Positions 45,277 to 57,663 of a stretch of 64,000 nt of DNA are shown here, piece after piece. Source of the stretch: Oceanicella actignis (GTDB taxonomy: Bacteria > Pseudomonadota > Alphaproteobacteria > Rhodobacterales > Rhodobacteraceae); the NCBI RefSeq assembly GCF_008124525.1, contig NZ_VNHJ01000007.1, forward strand, positions 124,001-188,000, read 5' to 3'. Position 1 is the first letter of the stretch. Each line of letters begins with the position of its first letter. The translations under genes were made by a program, and so were the position numbers. Below the pieces are notes generated by a model. It was not told the DNA's origin and did no database searches. It saw only the letters and a list, made by a program, of their open reading frames with translations.

Positions 45277-45359
45277 CGATCGGCCCTGACGCCCCGGGGC
45301 CCGCGCCCCGGGGCCGCGCCCCCGCCCCCCTTTCCCGACGCATCAGCCCGGAGCCCGCG

Positions 45360-45869
45360 ATGTCCGCGTTCCTTCGCCTTGCGCGTCTGGCCTCGCTAGC
45401 GCCCGTCGCGGCGGCCTGCGCCGCGCTCTTCGCCCTCATGCTCATGACCTTCGCCGACGTGCTCATGCGCTCGGCGCTGGACGATCCGATCGAGGCGGCC
45501 ACCGAGCTGACGCGCGTCTTCATGGCGATCATCGTCTTCTCGAGCCTGCCGGTGGTTTCGGCGCGGGGCGATCACATCTCGGTCGATCTTCTGGACCCGC
45601 TGTTTCGCGGCCGCGCGCGGCGGGTGCGCGACGCGCTGGTGGCGCTGGCCTGCGGGGCGATGCTGACCTGGCCGGCGGGGCAGGCCTGGAAGCTGGCGCT
45701 GCGCGCGCGCTCCTATGGCGACATGACCGAATACCTGCACATACCCCAATACCTGCCCGCCGGCTTCGTCAGCCTGATGACCTGGGCGGCGGCGGCGGCG
45801 CTGATCGCGCGCGGGGCGCTGCTGTTGCTGGCCCCGCACGCCCTTCGCGAAGAGGAGCCGGGCGCATGA
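45360..45869 (+). CDS. TRAP transporter small permease (DctQ type)
   Basis: A 169-residue four-helix membrane protein, the small TRAP permease subunit. The helix 1-2 region TFADVLMRSALDDPIEAATELTRVFMAIIVFSSLPVVSARGDHISVDLL is characteristic, with the family's conserved Arg/Asp/His pattern. It pairs with the large subunit in the inner membrane. The ATG of the large subunit overlaps its TGA by four bases. Confidence 0.93.
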   Translation: MSAFLRLARLASLAPVAAACAALFALMLMTFADVLMRSALDDPIEAATELTRVFMAIIVFSSLPVVSARGDHISVDLLDPLFRGRARRVRDALVALACGAMLTWPAGQAWKLALRARSYGDMTEYLHIPQYLPAGFVSLMTWAAAAALIARGALLLLAPHALREEEPGA

Positions 45870-47185
45870 CCGAGGCGCTGATCGGATTCGCCGCCGTTCT
45901 GGGGCTGGTTCTGCTGCGCGTGCCCATCGCCTTCGCCATGGGGCTGGTGGGCATGATCGGCTACGCGATGGAGACGAGCATGCGCGGCGCGGTCTCGATG
46001 GCCGGCCGGCTGCTGATCGACACGGCGCAGGATTACGGGCTGTCGGTGGTGCCGCTGTTCGTGCTCATGGGCCTGTTCGTGAACAAGGGCGGGCTGAGCC
46101 GCGAGCTTTACGCCGTCTCGCACGCCTTTCTGGGGCACCGGCGCGGCGGGCTGGCCATGGCCACCATCGTGGCGTGCGGAGGCTTCTCGGCGATCTGCGG
46201 CTCGTCGCTGGCCACGGCGGCGACCATGTCCAAGGTCGCCATGCCGCAGATGCGCCGCTACGGCTACGCCGACAGCCTGTCCACCGCCGCCATCGCGGCG
46301 GGCGGCACGCTGGGCATCCTGATCCCGCCTTCGGTGATCCTGGTCATCTACGGGCTGCTGACCGAGACCTCGATCGGCAAGCTGTTCATCGCCGGGATCG
46401 TGCCGGGGCTGATGGGCGTGCTGTTCTACCTGGCCGCCGTGGCCTGGACGGTGCGGCGCAACCCGGCCGCCGGCCCGGCGGGCGAGCGCACCGACTGGCG
46501 CGGGCGCCTGGCGGCGCTGCGCGACGTGTGGGCGGTGCTGCTGCTGTTCTTCCTGGTGATCGGCGGGCTTTACGGCGCGCTGGACGTGTGGCCGCTGCAC
46601 CTGACCTTCTCGCCCACCGAGGCGGCGGGCATGGGCGCGACGGGCGCGTTCCTGATCGCGCTGGCGCGCGGCGGGCTTGACCTGCGCGGCATCTTCCAGA
46701 CCCTGCGCGAGACCGCCGACACCACCGCGACGCTGTTCGCGGTGCTGATCGGGGCGTGGATCTTCTCGAACTTCGTCAACATCGCCGGTCTGCCCGAGGC
46801 CCTGCGCGCCGTGGTGCAGGAGAACGCCGTCGCGCCCTGGATGGTGATCGCGCTGATCCTGGCGGTCTATCTGGCGCTGGGCTGCGTGTTCGAGTCGCTG
46901 TCGATGCTGCTGCTGACGGTGCCGATCTTCTTTCCCCTGGTGACGGGGCTGGGCTACGATCCCGTCTGGTTCGGCATCATCGTGGTGGTGGTGACCGAGA
47001 TCAGCCTGATCACGCCGCCGGTGGGACTGAACGTGTTCATCCTCAAGGGCGTGGTGGGCGACGTCGGCACCGCCACGATCTTCCGCGGGGTCACGCCCTT
47101 CTGGGTCGCCGACATCCTGCGGCTGGCGCTTCTGGCGCTGGTTCCGGCCATCACGCTGTTCCTGCCCGAATCGATGGGTCCGTAA
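45866..47185 (+). CDS. TRAP transporter large permease (DctM type)
   Basis: A 439-residue transport subunit with about 12 membrane segments. The hairpin-containing GGFSAICGSSLATAATMSKVAMPQMRRYGY and GGTLGILIPPSVILVIYGLLTETSIG blocks, and the second-half ITPPVGLNVFILKG block, are hallmarks of the DctM family, and include sodium-site residues. It imports the ligand handed over by the receptor. It is coupled to dctQ by an ATGA overlap. An SDR gene follows on the same strand after 37 bases. Confidence 0.95.
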   Translation: MTEALIGFAAVLGLVLLRVPIAFAMGLVGMIGYAMETSMRGAVSMAGRLLIDTAQDYGLSVVPLFVLMGLFVNKGGLSRELYAVSHAFLGHRRGGLAMATIVACGGFSAICGSSLATAATMSKVAMPQMRRYGYADSLSTAAIAAGGTLGILIPPSVILVIYGLLTETSIGKLFIAGIVPGLMGVLFYLAAVAWTVRRNPAAGPAGERTDWRGRLAALRDVWAVLLLFFLVIGGLYGALDVWPLHLTFSPTEAAGMGATGAFLIALARGGLDLRGIFQTLRETADTTATLFAVLIGAWIFSNFVNIAGLPEALRAVVQENAVAPWMVIALILAVYLALGCVFESLSMLLLTVPIFFPLVTGLGYDPVWFGIIVVVVTEISLITPPVGLNVFILKGVVGDVGTATIFRGVTPFWVADILRLALLALVPAITLFLPESMGP

Positions 47186-47222
47186 GGCGCGGGCCCGCAG
47201 GCGGGCCGGCAAGGAGGACGCG

Positions 47223-48029
47223 ATGAAGGACATGCAGGGCCGCCGCGCGGCGGTGACGGGTTCGGCCACGGGGCTTGGGCGGGCGATCGCGCTCAAGCTG
47301 GCCGAGCGCGGCGCGGACGTGATCGTCAACTGCGCGCGCAGCCTGGACGAGGCCGAGCGCACCGCCGACGAGATCCGCGCGCTGGGCGTCGAGGCGCGCG
47401 TGGTGCAGGCCGACGTGGCCCGCGAAGAGGGCTGCGCCGCCCTCGCCCGCGCCGCCGCCGACTGGGGCGCGCTGGACATGCTGGTCAACAACGCCGGCAT
47501 CACCCGCCACGCCCCCGATCATGGCGACATGGACGCGCTGTCGGCGCAGGACTTCCTGGACGTCTACGCGGTGAACGTGGTCGGCGCCTTCATGGCCACC
47601 CGCGCCATGCGCCCCCTGCTCGAGGCGGCGGCCGCGGCGTCGGGGCGGGCCTCGGCGGTGCTCAACACCTCGTCCATCGCGGGGGTGACGGGGATCGGCT
47701 CGTCGGTGGCCTATGCGGCGTCCAAGGGCGCGCTCAACACCATGACCCTTTCGCTGGCGCGGGCGCTGGCGCCGAGCATCCGCGTCAACGCCATCTGCCC
47801 CGGCTTCATCGGCACGCGCTGGTTCCGCAAGCTGATGGACGACGACGCCTACGCCCGCCAGGTCGAGCAGGTGAAGGCCCGCACCCCGCTGCGCGCCGCC
47901 TCCGAGGCCGAGGACATCGCCGACGCCGCCCTGTTCCTGCTGTCGGACGCGGCGCGCCACGTGACGGGCGAGCTCCTGTCGGTGGATGCGGGGCTGCATC
48001 TGGGCTTCGCGCCGCTCAAGGCGCGCTGA
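47223..48029 (+). CDS. Short-chain dehydrogenase/reductase
   Basis: A 268-residue classical SDR with an intact active site: TGSATGLG (12-19), LVNNAG (88-92 region), Ser151 in NTSSIAG, Tyr164 and Lys168 in YAASK. It oxidises an alcohol or reduces a ketone with NAD(P). A GAGGACG ribosome region precedes ATG 47223. It follows the TRAP permease closely and is probably in the same operon, so it may act on the imported compound; a hydroxy acid is an inference. Confidence 0.92.
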   Translation: MKDMQGRRAAVTGSATGLGRAIALKLAERGADVIVNCARSLDEAERTADEIRALGVEARVVQADVAREEGCAALARAAADWGALDMLVNNAGITRHAPDHGDMDALSAQDFLDVYAVNVVGAFMATRAMRPLLEAAAAASGRASAVLNTSSIAGVTGIGSSVAYAASKGALNTMTLSLARALAPSIRVNAICPGFIGTRWFRKLMDDDAYARQVEQVKARTPLRAASEAEDIADAALFLLSDAARHVTGELLSVDAGLHLGFAPLKAR

Positions 48030-48175
48030 GCCGCGCCCGGCCGCCGCGCCTCGCGGCCCCGGCCGCGCCGCCCGCGATCCGTCGCGCCCCTGATCCGTCG
48101 CCCTGCCCCGCGCCCGCGGCCCGGCCGCGTCCGGCGCCGCCCCCGCGCCGCCGCCCCGCTCCGCCCGCGCCGGCA

Positions 48176-48910
48176 TCAGTCGCCCGCGGCCGCGCCTTGA
48201 CCGGCGCCGGCGCGACCCGCGGCCGCGGCCGCCTCGTGATGTCGGCGGATCGCCTCGTAGGCCTCGTTGATGGCGGCCATACGGGCATTGGCCAGGCGGA
48301 TTCCCTCTTCGGGAACGCCGCGCGCCAGCAGACGGTCGGGGTGGGTCTCGCGCACCAGCCGGGCGCGGGCGCGACGCGCCTCTTCGAGGCTGGCGCCCGG
48401 GCTCAGGCCCAGCACCTCCCACGGGTCGGGCGGCGCGCCGGGGACGTAGCGCGCGATCAGGGCGCGCCAGACCCGCTCGTCCAGGCCGAAGATCTCCCAC
48501 ACCCGGCGCAGGAACCCCTCCTCGGCGGGGTCGAATCGCCCGTCCGCGGCGGCGATGTGGAACAGCCCCTCGAGCAGATGGGCAAGGGGCTCCTTGCGGT
48601 CGCGGAACATGCGCGCGATGCGCCGCGCATAGCCCTCGAAGCCGGCCACGTCGCCGCGCGCCAGGTCGAAGACGCGCGCGGCCGCGGCCTCGTCGCGGGG
48701 CGGGATGCGGAACACCTCGCGAAAGGCGGCGACCTCGTCGCGGGTGACGCGGCCGTCTGCCTTGGCCATCTTGGCGCCCAGCGCGATGACGGCGATGGCG
48801 AAGCCGGCGCTCCGTTCGGGGGGCGTGCGCAGGCGGTCGAACACCGAGGCGAGCGACTCGCCCTGGCGCAACGCCGCGATCAGCTCGCCGATGCGTGACC
48901 AGATGGACAT
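48176..48910 (-). CDS. TerB-like and DnaJ domain protein (DjlA-like)
   Basis: A 244-residue cytoplasmic co-chaperone. Residues about 35-150 are a TerB-like helical bundle (GAKMAKADGRVTRDEVAAF and IAAADGRFDPAEEGFLRRV repeats with Asp-Gly turns). Residues 162-228 are a J-domain with the essential HPD at 190-192, followed by an Ala/Gly tail. It lacks the membrane helix of E. coli DjlA. It should stimulate a DnaK partner for an unknown client. It is divergent from the oxoprolinase gene. Confidence 0.9.
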   Translation of the reverse strand: MSIWSRIGELIAALRQGESLASVFDRLRTPPERSAGFAIAVIALGAKMAKADGRVTRDEVAAFREVFRIPPRDEAAAARVFDLARGDVAGFEGYARRIARMFRDRKEPLAHLLEGLFHIAAADGRFDPAEEGFLRRVWEIFGLDERVWRALIARYVPGAPPDPWEVLGLSPGASLEEARRARARLVRETHPDRLLARGVPEEGIRLANARMAAINEAYEAIRRHHEAAAAAGRAGAGQGAAAGD

Positions 48911-49048
48911 GGGCGGACCTTATCCCGCCGCGGGCCGGGCCTCCAGCCCCGCGCGCCCGCCCGCGCGCGCGTTGCGCCGCGCCGCGCCGGGCGCTAGGCA
49001 TGAGGCGGGCGCCCCGCGCTTCGGGGCCCGCATGGCAGGAGGACGACG

Positions 49049-52672
<3,624 letters not shown>

Positions 52673-52742
52673 ACGGCAACCCGGGGGCGGCGCGGGCGCG
52701 CCGCCCCGCCGCCGGGCGGCGGCGCGCGAAAGGAGCGCAAGC

Positions 52743-52958
52743 ATGGCCATTCTCATCTGGATCGGCGCGGCGATGGCGGCTGCGGGGCTGGGCGGGTTGA
52801 TCTGGTGCATCGTCCAGGCGCTGCGCCTGCGCCGCCAGGCCCCCGACGCCGAAGCCGCGCGCAGGCGGCTTGCCCGGCTGCAGGCCGCGAACCTCGCCTC
52901 GGTCGCGTTGGGCTTTCTGGGGCTTGCGCTGGCGGCGGCGGGCGTCATTCTGTCCTGA
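52743..52958 (+). CDS. Small two-helix membrane protein (71 aa)
   Basis: A 71-residue unrecognised membrane protein: helix at about 3-24, a basic cytoplasmic loop with RLRRQAPDAEAARRRLARLQ, and a second helix at about 49-70. An AAAGGAGC ribosome site lies seven bases before ATG 52743. It sits between the oxoprolinase and MscS genes on the same strand with short gaps (70 and 35 bases), so all three are probably co-transcribed. The clear hydrophobic pattern and ribosome site support it as a real gene. Confidence 0.78.
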   Translation: MAILIWIGAAMAAAGLGGLIWCIVQALRLRRQAPDAEAARRRLARLQAANLASVALGFLGLALAAAGVILS

Positions 52959-52993
52959 GGGCGCAAGGACGCCTGACCGCGAAAGGGCGATCG

Positions 52994-54334
52994 ATGGAAG
53001 AAGAACTGGCGCCGCTCGCCGCAAGCGCGCGCGCCCTGGCGCTCGAGGCGCTGAACTGGCTGGATGCGCGGCTCTTGTCGCTGGCCAGCGCCTACCAGCT
53101 GGCGGCCATGGCCGCGGCGCTGGCGGCGGCGTTCCTGGCGCATCGGCTGATCCGCCGCGCGCTCGAGCGCATCGCCGCGCGCCCCATGCCGCGGCTGCTT
53201 CGTCAGGCGCTGCGCACCGCCTCGTCGATCAGCCTGCCGGTGGCGTGGACGGCGGGCATGTGGATCTCCATGGCCGTTCTGCGCGACTTCGGCCAGCCCG
53301 TGGCGCTGCTGCGCCTGACCGCAAGCCTGGTGAACGCCTGGGTGGCGATCCGCATCGTCACGGTCCTGATCCCGAGCGCGGGCTGGGCGTCGGCCTTCGC
53401 CTGGTGCGCGTGGAGCGTGGCGGCGCTGAACGCGCTGGGGCTGCTCGATCCCACCGTCGAGACGCTGCGCGAGATCGGGCTGAACGTGGGCGGCGCGCGC
53501 ATCACGGCCTGGTCGGCGCTCAAGGGCGCGGCGCTGACGGCGGCGCTGGTCTGGGGGGCCAACCTGGCGTCCGGGCTGCTCGAGGGCCGGCTGCAGCGCG
53601 CCCGGGCCATGAGCCCTTCGATGCGGGTGCTGATCGGCAAGGCCGCGCGCTACCTGGCGATCGCGCTGGCCATCACGGCGGGCCTCGGCGCGGCGGGCAT
53701 CGACCTGACGGCGCTGGCGATCTTCTCGGGCGCGATCGGCGTGGGCATCGGCCTTGGCATGCAGCGCACCGTCGCCAACCTGGTGGCGGGCTTCGCGCTG
53801 CTGGCGGACCGCTCGCTCAAGCCCGGCGACGTGATCGAGATCGAGACCGCCTCGGGCGCCACCTATGGCGTGGTGCGGATGATGGGCGCGCGCTACGTCG
53901 CCGTGCAGGCGCGCGACGGCACCGAGACGCTGATCCCAAACGAGCTGCTCATCACCAGTCCGGTCACGAACTGGACCTACTCGAACAAGGCGGTGCGGCG
54001 CTCGATCTCGGTGGGCGTCGCCTACAGCTCGGACGTCGAGAAGGCCATGGAGCTGTGCCTGGACGCCGCCAGGCGGACGCCGCGCGTGCTCAGGGCGCCC
54101 GAACCGGTGTGCCTGCTGCGCGGCTTCGGCGACAGCTCGGTCGATCTGGAGCTGCGCATCTGGATCGACGACCCGGAGGGGGGCGTGTCGAACGTGGCCT
54201 CGGAGGTCAACCTGCACATCTGGCGCCTGTTCCGCGCGCACGGCATCGAGATACCCTTCCCCCAGCGCGACGTGAACTTCCGCACGCCGCTGCCGGTCGA
54301 GCTGCGCCGCCCGCCCCGGCGCCCCGAGGCCTGA
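52994..54334 (+). CDS. MscS-family mechanosensitive channel
   Basis: A 446-residue small-conductance mechanosensitive channel with extra N-terminal helices (about six to seven in all). The pore and beta-domain core is clear: TALAIFSGAIGVGIGLGMQRTVANLVAGFALLADRSLKPGDVIEI, with the Gly/Ala-rich pore helix, then RDGTETLIPNELLITSPVTNWTYS. The C-terminal alpha-beta cage follows. It releases solutes on hypo-osmotic shock. ATG 52994 has a GAAAGGGCG region upstream. Confidence 0.93.
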   Translation: MEEELAPLAASARALALEALNWLDARLLSLASAYQLAAMAAALAAAFLAHRLIRRALERIAARPMPRLLRQALRTASSISLPVAWTAGMWISMAVLRDFGQPVALLRLTASLVNAWVAIRIVTVLIPSAGWASAFAWCAWSVAALNALGLLDPTVETLREIGLNVGGARITAWSALKGAALTAALVWGANLASGLLEGRLQRARAMSPSMRVLIGKAARYLAIALAITAGLGAAGIDLTALAIFSGAIGVGIGLGMQRTVANLVAGFALLADRSLKPGDVIEIETASGATYGVVRMMGARYVAVQARDGTETLIPNELLITSPVTNWTYSNKAVRRSISVGVAYSSDVEKAMELCLDAARRTPRVLRAPEPVCLLRGFGDSSVDLELRIWIDDPEGGVSNVASEVNLHIWRLFRAHGIEIPFPQRDVNFRTPLPVELRRPPRRPEA

Positions 54335-54486
54335 CCGCGCCATCGGCGGCCGCGGTCGGGGGTCGGAGGCGGGGGACCAGAGACGCGGGACCGGAGGCGG
54401 GGCGCGGAAGCGGGCGCGGCGGAGCGCGCCTCATCGCCCAAGGCCGCCGCGCCGTCGGGGACCGCCGCGCCGCATCGTCGGGAGCG

Positions 54487-55479
54487 TCACAGCGTCAGCA
54501 CGCCCCAGGCCCAGCCGATGATGCGCTGCGCGACGGGCACGGTCATGCCCGGGCTGCGCAAGGCGCCGGCCAGCACATGGCGGTTCGGATCGTCGCCCGG
54601 ACCGGGGGCGACCTTGTGCGCCACCTTGGGCCCGCCCCAGGCGGCGAAGACGCGCTCGGTCTCGGCGGGGTCGACCACCCGATCCTCGGGCGACCAGATG
54701 AACAGCGCCGGCGTGCGCGCCCTTGCGTAATCGGCCGCGCGCGCCGCCTTGACCAGCGCCGCCATGGGCAAGAGCGCCTCGAAGGGATAGCGCAGCGTCC
54801 ACCAGCGCGCATGCCCTTCGCTCAGCGGCTCGGACACGATCTCGTCGCCCGCGACCAGGCGCAGGACCGGATCGGCGAAGGGCAGCGTCAACAGGTCCGC
54901 CCCCGCCGCGCGGACGCGGAAATTGGGCGAGACCAGCACGATGCCCCCGACGCGCGTCATCCAGTCGGGGCGCAGCGCGGCCATGGCCGCCAGCGTGCCG
55001 CCGGTCGAGGTCGCGATGACCAGGACGCGCCCGCCCAGCATGCGGCCGATCTCGAGCGCCTCGGCCGTGTCCTCGAACCAGGCGCGCGTGTCGGCCTGCG
55101 CCAGCGCCGCGCCGTCGCGCCCATGCCCGCGCAGCCGCGCGAAGAACAGGTTCGCCCCCAGCGCGCGCGCCACCAGGTCGGGAACCGGGCGCAGCTCTTG
55201 CTTGGTGGCCGAGAAGCCGTGCAGATACACAACCGAAACCGGCGTCGGCGCCGGCGCCGCCGGGTTGGCCCACACGATCTCCTTCTGCGCGCCGGGGCGC
55301 AGGCCGGGCACGGCGGCCTCGCGCGCGGCCAGCCACGCTTCCAGCCGCGCGAATTCCGGCAGGGCGGGCGGCGCGGCGGCGTCGTCGAAGCGCGCGCGCG
55401 GACCGAACAGCAGCGCCGCGGCGATCGCCACCGACAGCGCCGCCGCCAGATGGGCGCCCAGCCGCAGCCAGCGCCTCAC
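54487..55479 (-). CDS. Membrane-anchored alpha/beta hydrolase
   Basis: A 330-residue hydrolase. The frame starts at GTG 55479, overlapping the aminotransferase stop by four bases (GTGA); its first 30 residues form a signal anchor. Then come the strand VVYLHGFSATKQELRPV, the nucleophile elbow VIATSTGGTLAAMA (Ser near 137, in an STG rather than SxG variant of GXSXG), the Asp region SPEDRVVDPAE and a C-terminal His in DDPNRHVLAG. It likely cleaves an ester or amide at the periplasmic face. Translational coupling to the aminotransferase suggests shared control. Confidence 0.85.
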   Translation of the reverse strand: MRRWLRLGAHLAAALSVAIAAALLFGPRARFDDAAAPPALPEFARLEAWLAAREAAVPGLRPGAQKEIVWANPAAPAPTPVSVVYLHGFSATKQELRPVPDLVARALGANLFFARLRGHGRDGAALAQADTRAWFEDTAEALEIGRMLGGRVLVIATSTGGTLAAMAALRPDWMTRVGGIVLVSPNFRVRAAGADLLTLPFADPVLRLVAGDEIVSEPLSEGHARWWTLRYPFEALLPMAALVKAARAADYARARTPALFIWSPEDRVVDPAETERVFAAWGGPKVAHKVAPGPGDDPNRHVLAGALRSPGMTVPVAQRIIGWAWGVLTL

Positions 55480-56870
55480 AGCGCCCCTTCGCGCTCGAGC
55501 CGCTCGGCCAGATCGTCGAGCGTGCGGCGCGCGCGCGCGCCCAGCTCGTCGATCTCGTCCTCCGAGATCACCAGCGGCGGCGCGATGATCATCGTGTCGC
55601 CCACCGCGCGCATGACCAGCCCGTTGCGCACGGACAGGTCGCGGCACAGCGCCCCCGCGCCCACATGCTCGGGGAAGCGCGCCATGTCGGGCTTCGAGCG
55701 CACCAGCTCGAGCGCGCCGACCAGCCCGCGGCAGCGCGCCTCGCCCACCAGCGGATGGTCGGCCAGCGCGCGCCAGACCTGCGCCAGGCGCGGCGCGGCG
55801 ATCCGAGCGGCGCGCTCGACCAGGCGCTCTTCCTGCATGATGCGCAGATTGGCCAGCCCCGCCGCCGCCGCCGCCGGATGGCCCGAATAGGTGAAGCCGT
55901 GGAAGAACTCGCCGGCCTTGTCGATCACCGGCCCGGCGACGCGGTCCGAGATGAGCACGCCGCCCATGGGCTGATAGCCCGAGGTCATGCCCTTGGCGAT
56001 GGGCATCAGGTCGGGCTCGATGCCGAAGGTCTCGGACCCCCACCACGCGCCGGTGCGCCCGAAGCCGCAGATCACCTCGTCGGCGACCAGCAGGATGTCG
56101 CGCTCGCGGCAGATGCGCTGGATCTCGGGCCAGTAGCTGTCGGGCGGGATGACGACGCCGCCCGCGCCCTGGATAGGTTCGGCGACGAAGGCGCAGACAT
56201 TGTCGGCGCCCAGCTCGTCGATCATGGCCTCGAGCTCGCGCGCGCGCGCGAGGCCGAATTCCTCGGGGGTCATGCCGCTGTCGCGCCCCTCGCCGAACCA
56301 GTAGGGCTGGCCGATATGGCGCACGCCCTCGATGGGCAGGCCGGACTGGGCGTGCATCGGCGCCATGCCCCCGAGGCTGGCCGCGGCCACGGTCGAGCCG
56401 TGATAGCCGTTGCGCCGGGCGATGAAGATCTTTTTCGAGGGCTTGCCCATGCAGTCCCAGTAGACCCGCGCAAGGCGGAACACGGTGTCGTTCGCCTCGG
56501 AACCCGAATTGGTGAAGAACACCCGGTTCATGTGCGCCGGGGCCTGGGCGCACAGGGCCTCGGCGAACTCGGCCGCGGCGGGATGGGTGCACTGGAAGAA
56601 GGTGTTGTAGTAGGGCAGCTCGCGCATCTGGCGGGCGACGGCCTCGACGATCTCTTCGCGGCCATAGCCGACGTTGACGCACCACAGCCCGGCCATGCCG
56701 TCGAGGATGCGCGCGCCTTCGCTGTCGGTCAGCCACACGCCCTCGGCCTTGACGATCACGCGCGCGCCCTTGGCGTTCAGATCCTTGGTGTCGGTGAAGG
56801 GGTGCCAGTGATGGGCGGCGTCGATGGCCTGGTATTCGGCCGTGGTTCGGATGTTGCGGTGCAGCGTCAT
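55476..56870 (-). CDS. Class III aminotransferase (putrescine/omega-amino acid type)
   Basis: A 464-residue fold-type I PLP enzyme. The cofactor lysine is Lys293 (PIAKGMTSGYQPMGG), Asp264 in LVADEVICGFGRTG binds the pyridine nitrogen, and the NSGSEANDTVFRLARVYW block is typical of omega-aminotransferases such as SpuC, which pass the amino group of putrescine or similar diamines to pyruvate. The divergent agmatinase-family gene and the shared GntR regulator support a role in polyamine or guanidino acid breakdown. Its stop overlaps the start of the hydrolase gene. Confidence 0.92.
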   Translation of the reverse strand: MTLHRNIRTTAEYQAIDAAHHWHPFTDTKDLNAKGARVIVKAEGVWLTDSEGARILDGMAGLWCVNVGYGREEIVEAVARQMRELPYYNTFFQCTHPAAAEFAEALCAQAPAHMNRVFFTNSGSEANDTVFRLARVYWDCMGKPSKKIFIARRNGYHGSTVAAASLGGMAPMHAQSGLPIEGVRHIGQPYWFGEGRDSGMTPEEFGLARARELEAMIDELGADNVCAFVAEPIQGAGGVVIPPDSYWPEIQRICRERDILLVADEVICGFGRTGAWWGSETFGIEPDLMPIAKGMTSGYQPMGGVLISDRVAGPVIDKAGEFFHGFTYSGHPAAAAAGLANLRIMQEERLVERAARIAAPRLAQVWRALADHPLVGEARCRGLVGALELVRSKPDMARFPEHVGAGALCRDLSVRNGLVMRAVGDTMIIAPPLVISEDEIDELGARARRTLDDLAERLEREGAL

Positions 56871-56935
56871 GTCGTTTCCCTTGCAATGCGGACGGCGCGG
56901 GTCCGCCGCGAAATTTCCCTGGCCCCTCGGGCGGT

Positions 56936-57583
56936 TCAGGCGGCGTCGAGCCCCTCGGAGGACAGCAGCGTCAGCCCCTGGCGCACGTCGGCGCGGATGG
57001 CCAGGCGCAGCCCGGCCTCGTCGCCCGCCGCCAGCGCGGCGATGGCCTTGCGGTGATAGTCCATCACCCGGCCCATCCCGATGCGCCCATACAGGGCGCG
57101 CATGGACGGCCCCATCTGCAGCCAGACGGTTTCGGCCACGGCCAGCATCGCGGGCGCGTGGGCGCGCAGGTAAAGCGTGCGGTGGAACTCGATGTTCGCG
57201 CGCACATAACCCGCGGCGTCGCCGTTCTCGAGCATGTCGTCGATCTCGGCGTCCATGCGCTTGAGCCGCTCGATCAGGCTGAAATGCGCCCGCGGCAGGG
57301 CGCGCGCGGCCAGCTCGGGCTCGAGCAGCGCGCGGATGGCGGCCAGCTCCTCGACGCGCTGGGGCGTGAGCACAGGCGCCGAGACGCGCCCCGAGGCCGA
57401 GATCGCCAGCGCCCCCTCGGCCGCCAGGCGGCGCACGGCCTCGCGCACCGGGGTCATCGACACGCCCAGCTCGGCCGCCACGCCGCGCAGCGTCACCGCC
57501 TGGCCGGGCGCCAGCTCGCCATGCAGGATCTTCCGGCGCAGGCGCCGATAGACGCGCTCATGCGCGGTCGCCCCTTCGTCCAT
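56936..57583 (-). CDS. GntR family (FadR/FCD type) regulator
   Basis: A 215-residue repressor-type regulator. The N-terminal winged helix (about 8-72) has LAPGQAVTLRGVAAELGVSMTPVREAVRRLAAEGAL; the C-terminal FCD domain (about 80-205) has the metal/ligand-binding positions in RALLEPELAARA, IEFHRTLY and YHRKAIAAL. It likely binds a small carboxylate or amine from the pathway. A perfect 14-bp palindrome (57609-57622) between it and the speB-like gene is the probable operator, overlapping its own promoter (TTGACA at 57637-57632, minus strand). Confidence 0.93.
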   Translation of the reverse strand: MDEGATAHERVYRRLRRKILHGELAPGQAVTLRGVAAELGVSMTPVREAVRRLAAEGALAISASGRVSAPVLTPQRVEELAAIRALLEPELAARALPRAHFSLIERLKRMDAEIDDMLENGDAAGYVRANIEFHRTLYLRAHAPAMLAVAETVWLQMGPSMRALYGRIGMGRVMDYHRKAIAALAAGDEAGLRLAIRADVRQGLTLLSSEGLDAA

Positions 57584-57608
57584 CTTGCTCTCCCGCCGGT
57601 TTTCCTAT

Positions 57609-57622
57609 TTTGTGATCACAAA
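57609..57622. promoter_or_regulatory. GntR operator candidate
   Basis: TTTGTGATCACAAA is a perfect 14-bp palindrome midway between the gntR start (57583) and the speB-like start (57664). It overlaps the likely -10 region of gntR and the T-rich -10 region of the divergent gene, so one protein could silence both. Confidence 0.75.
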
Positions 57623-57663
57623 CGCATCCCATGTCAACACGCCCGCCCAACCGGAGCCGATTC

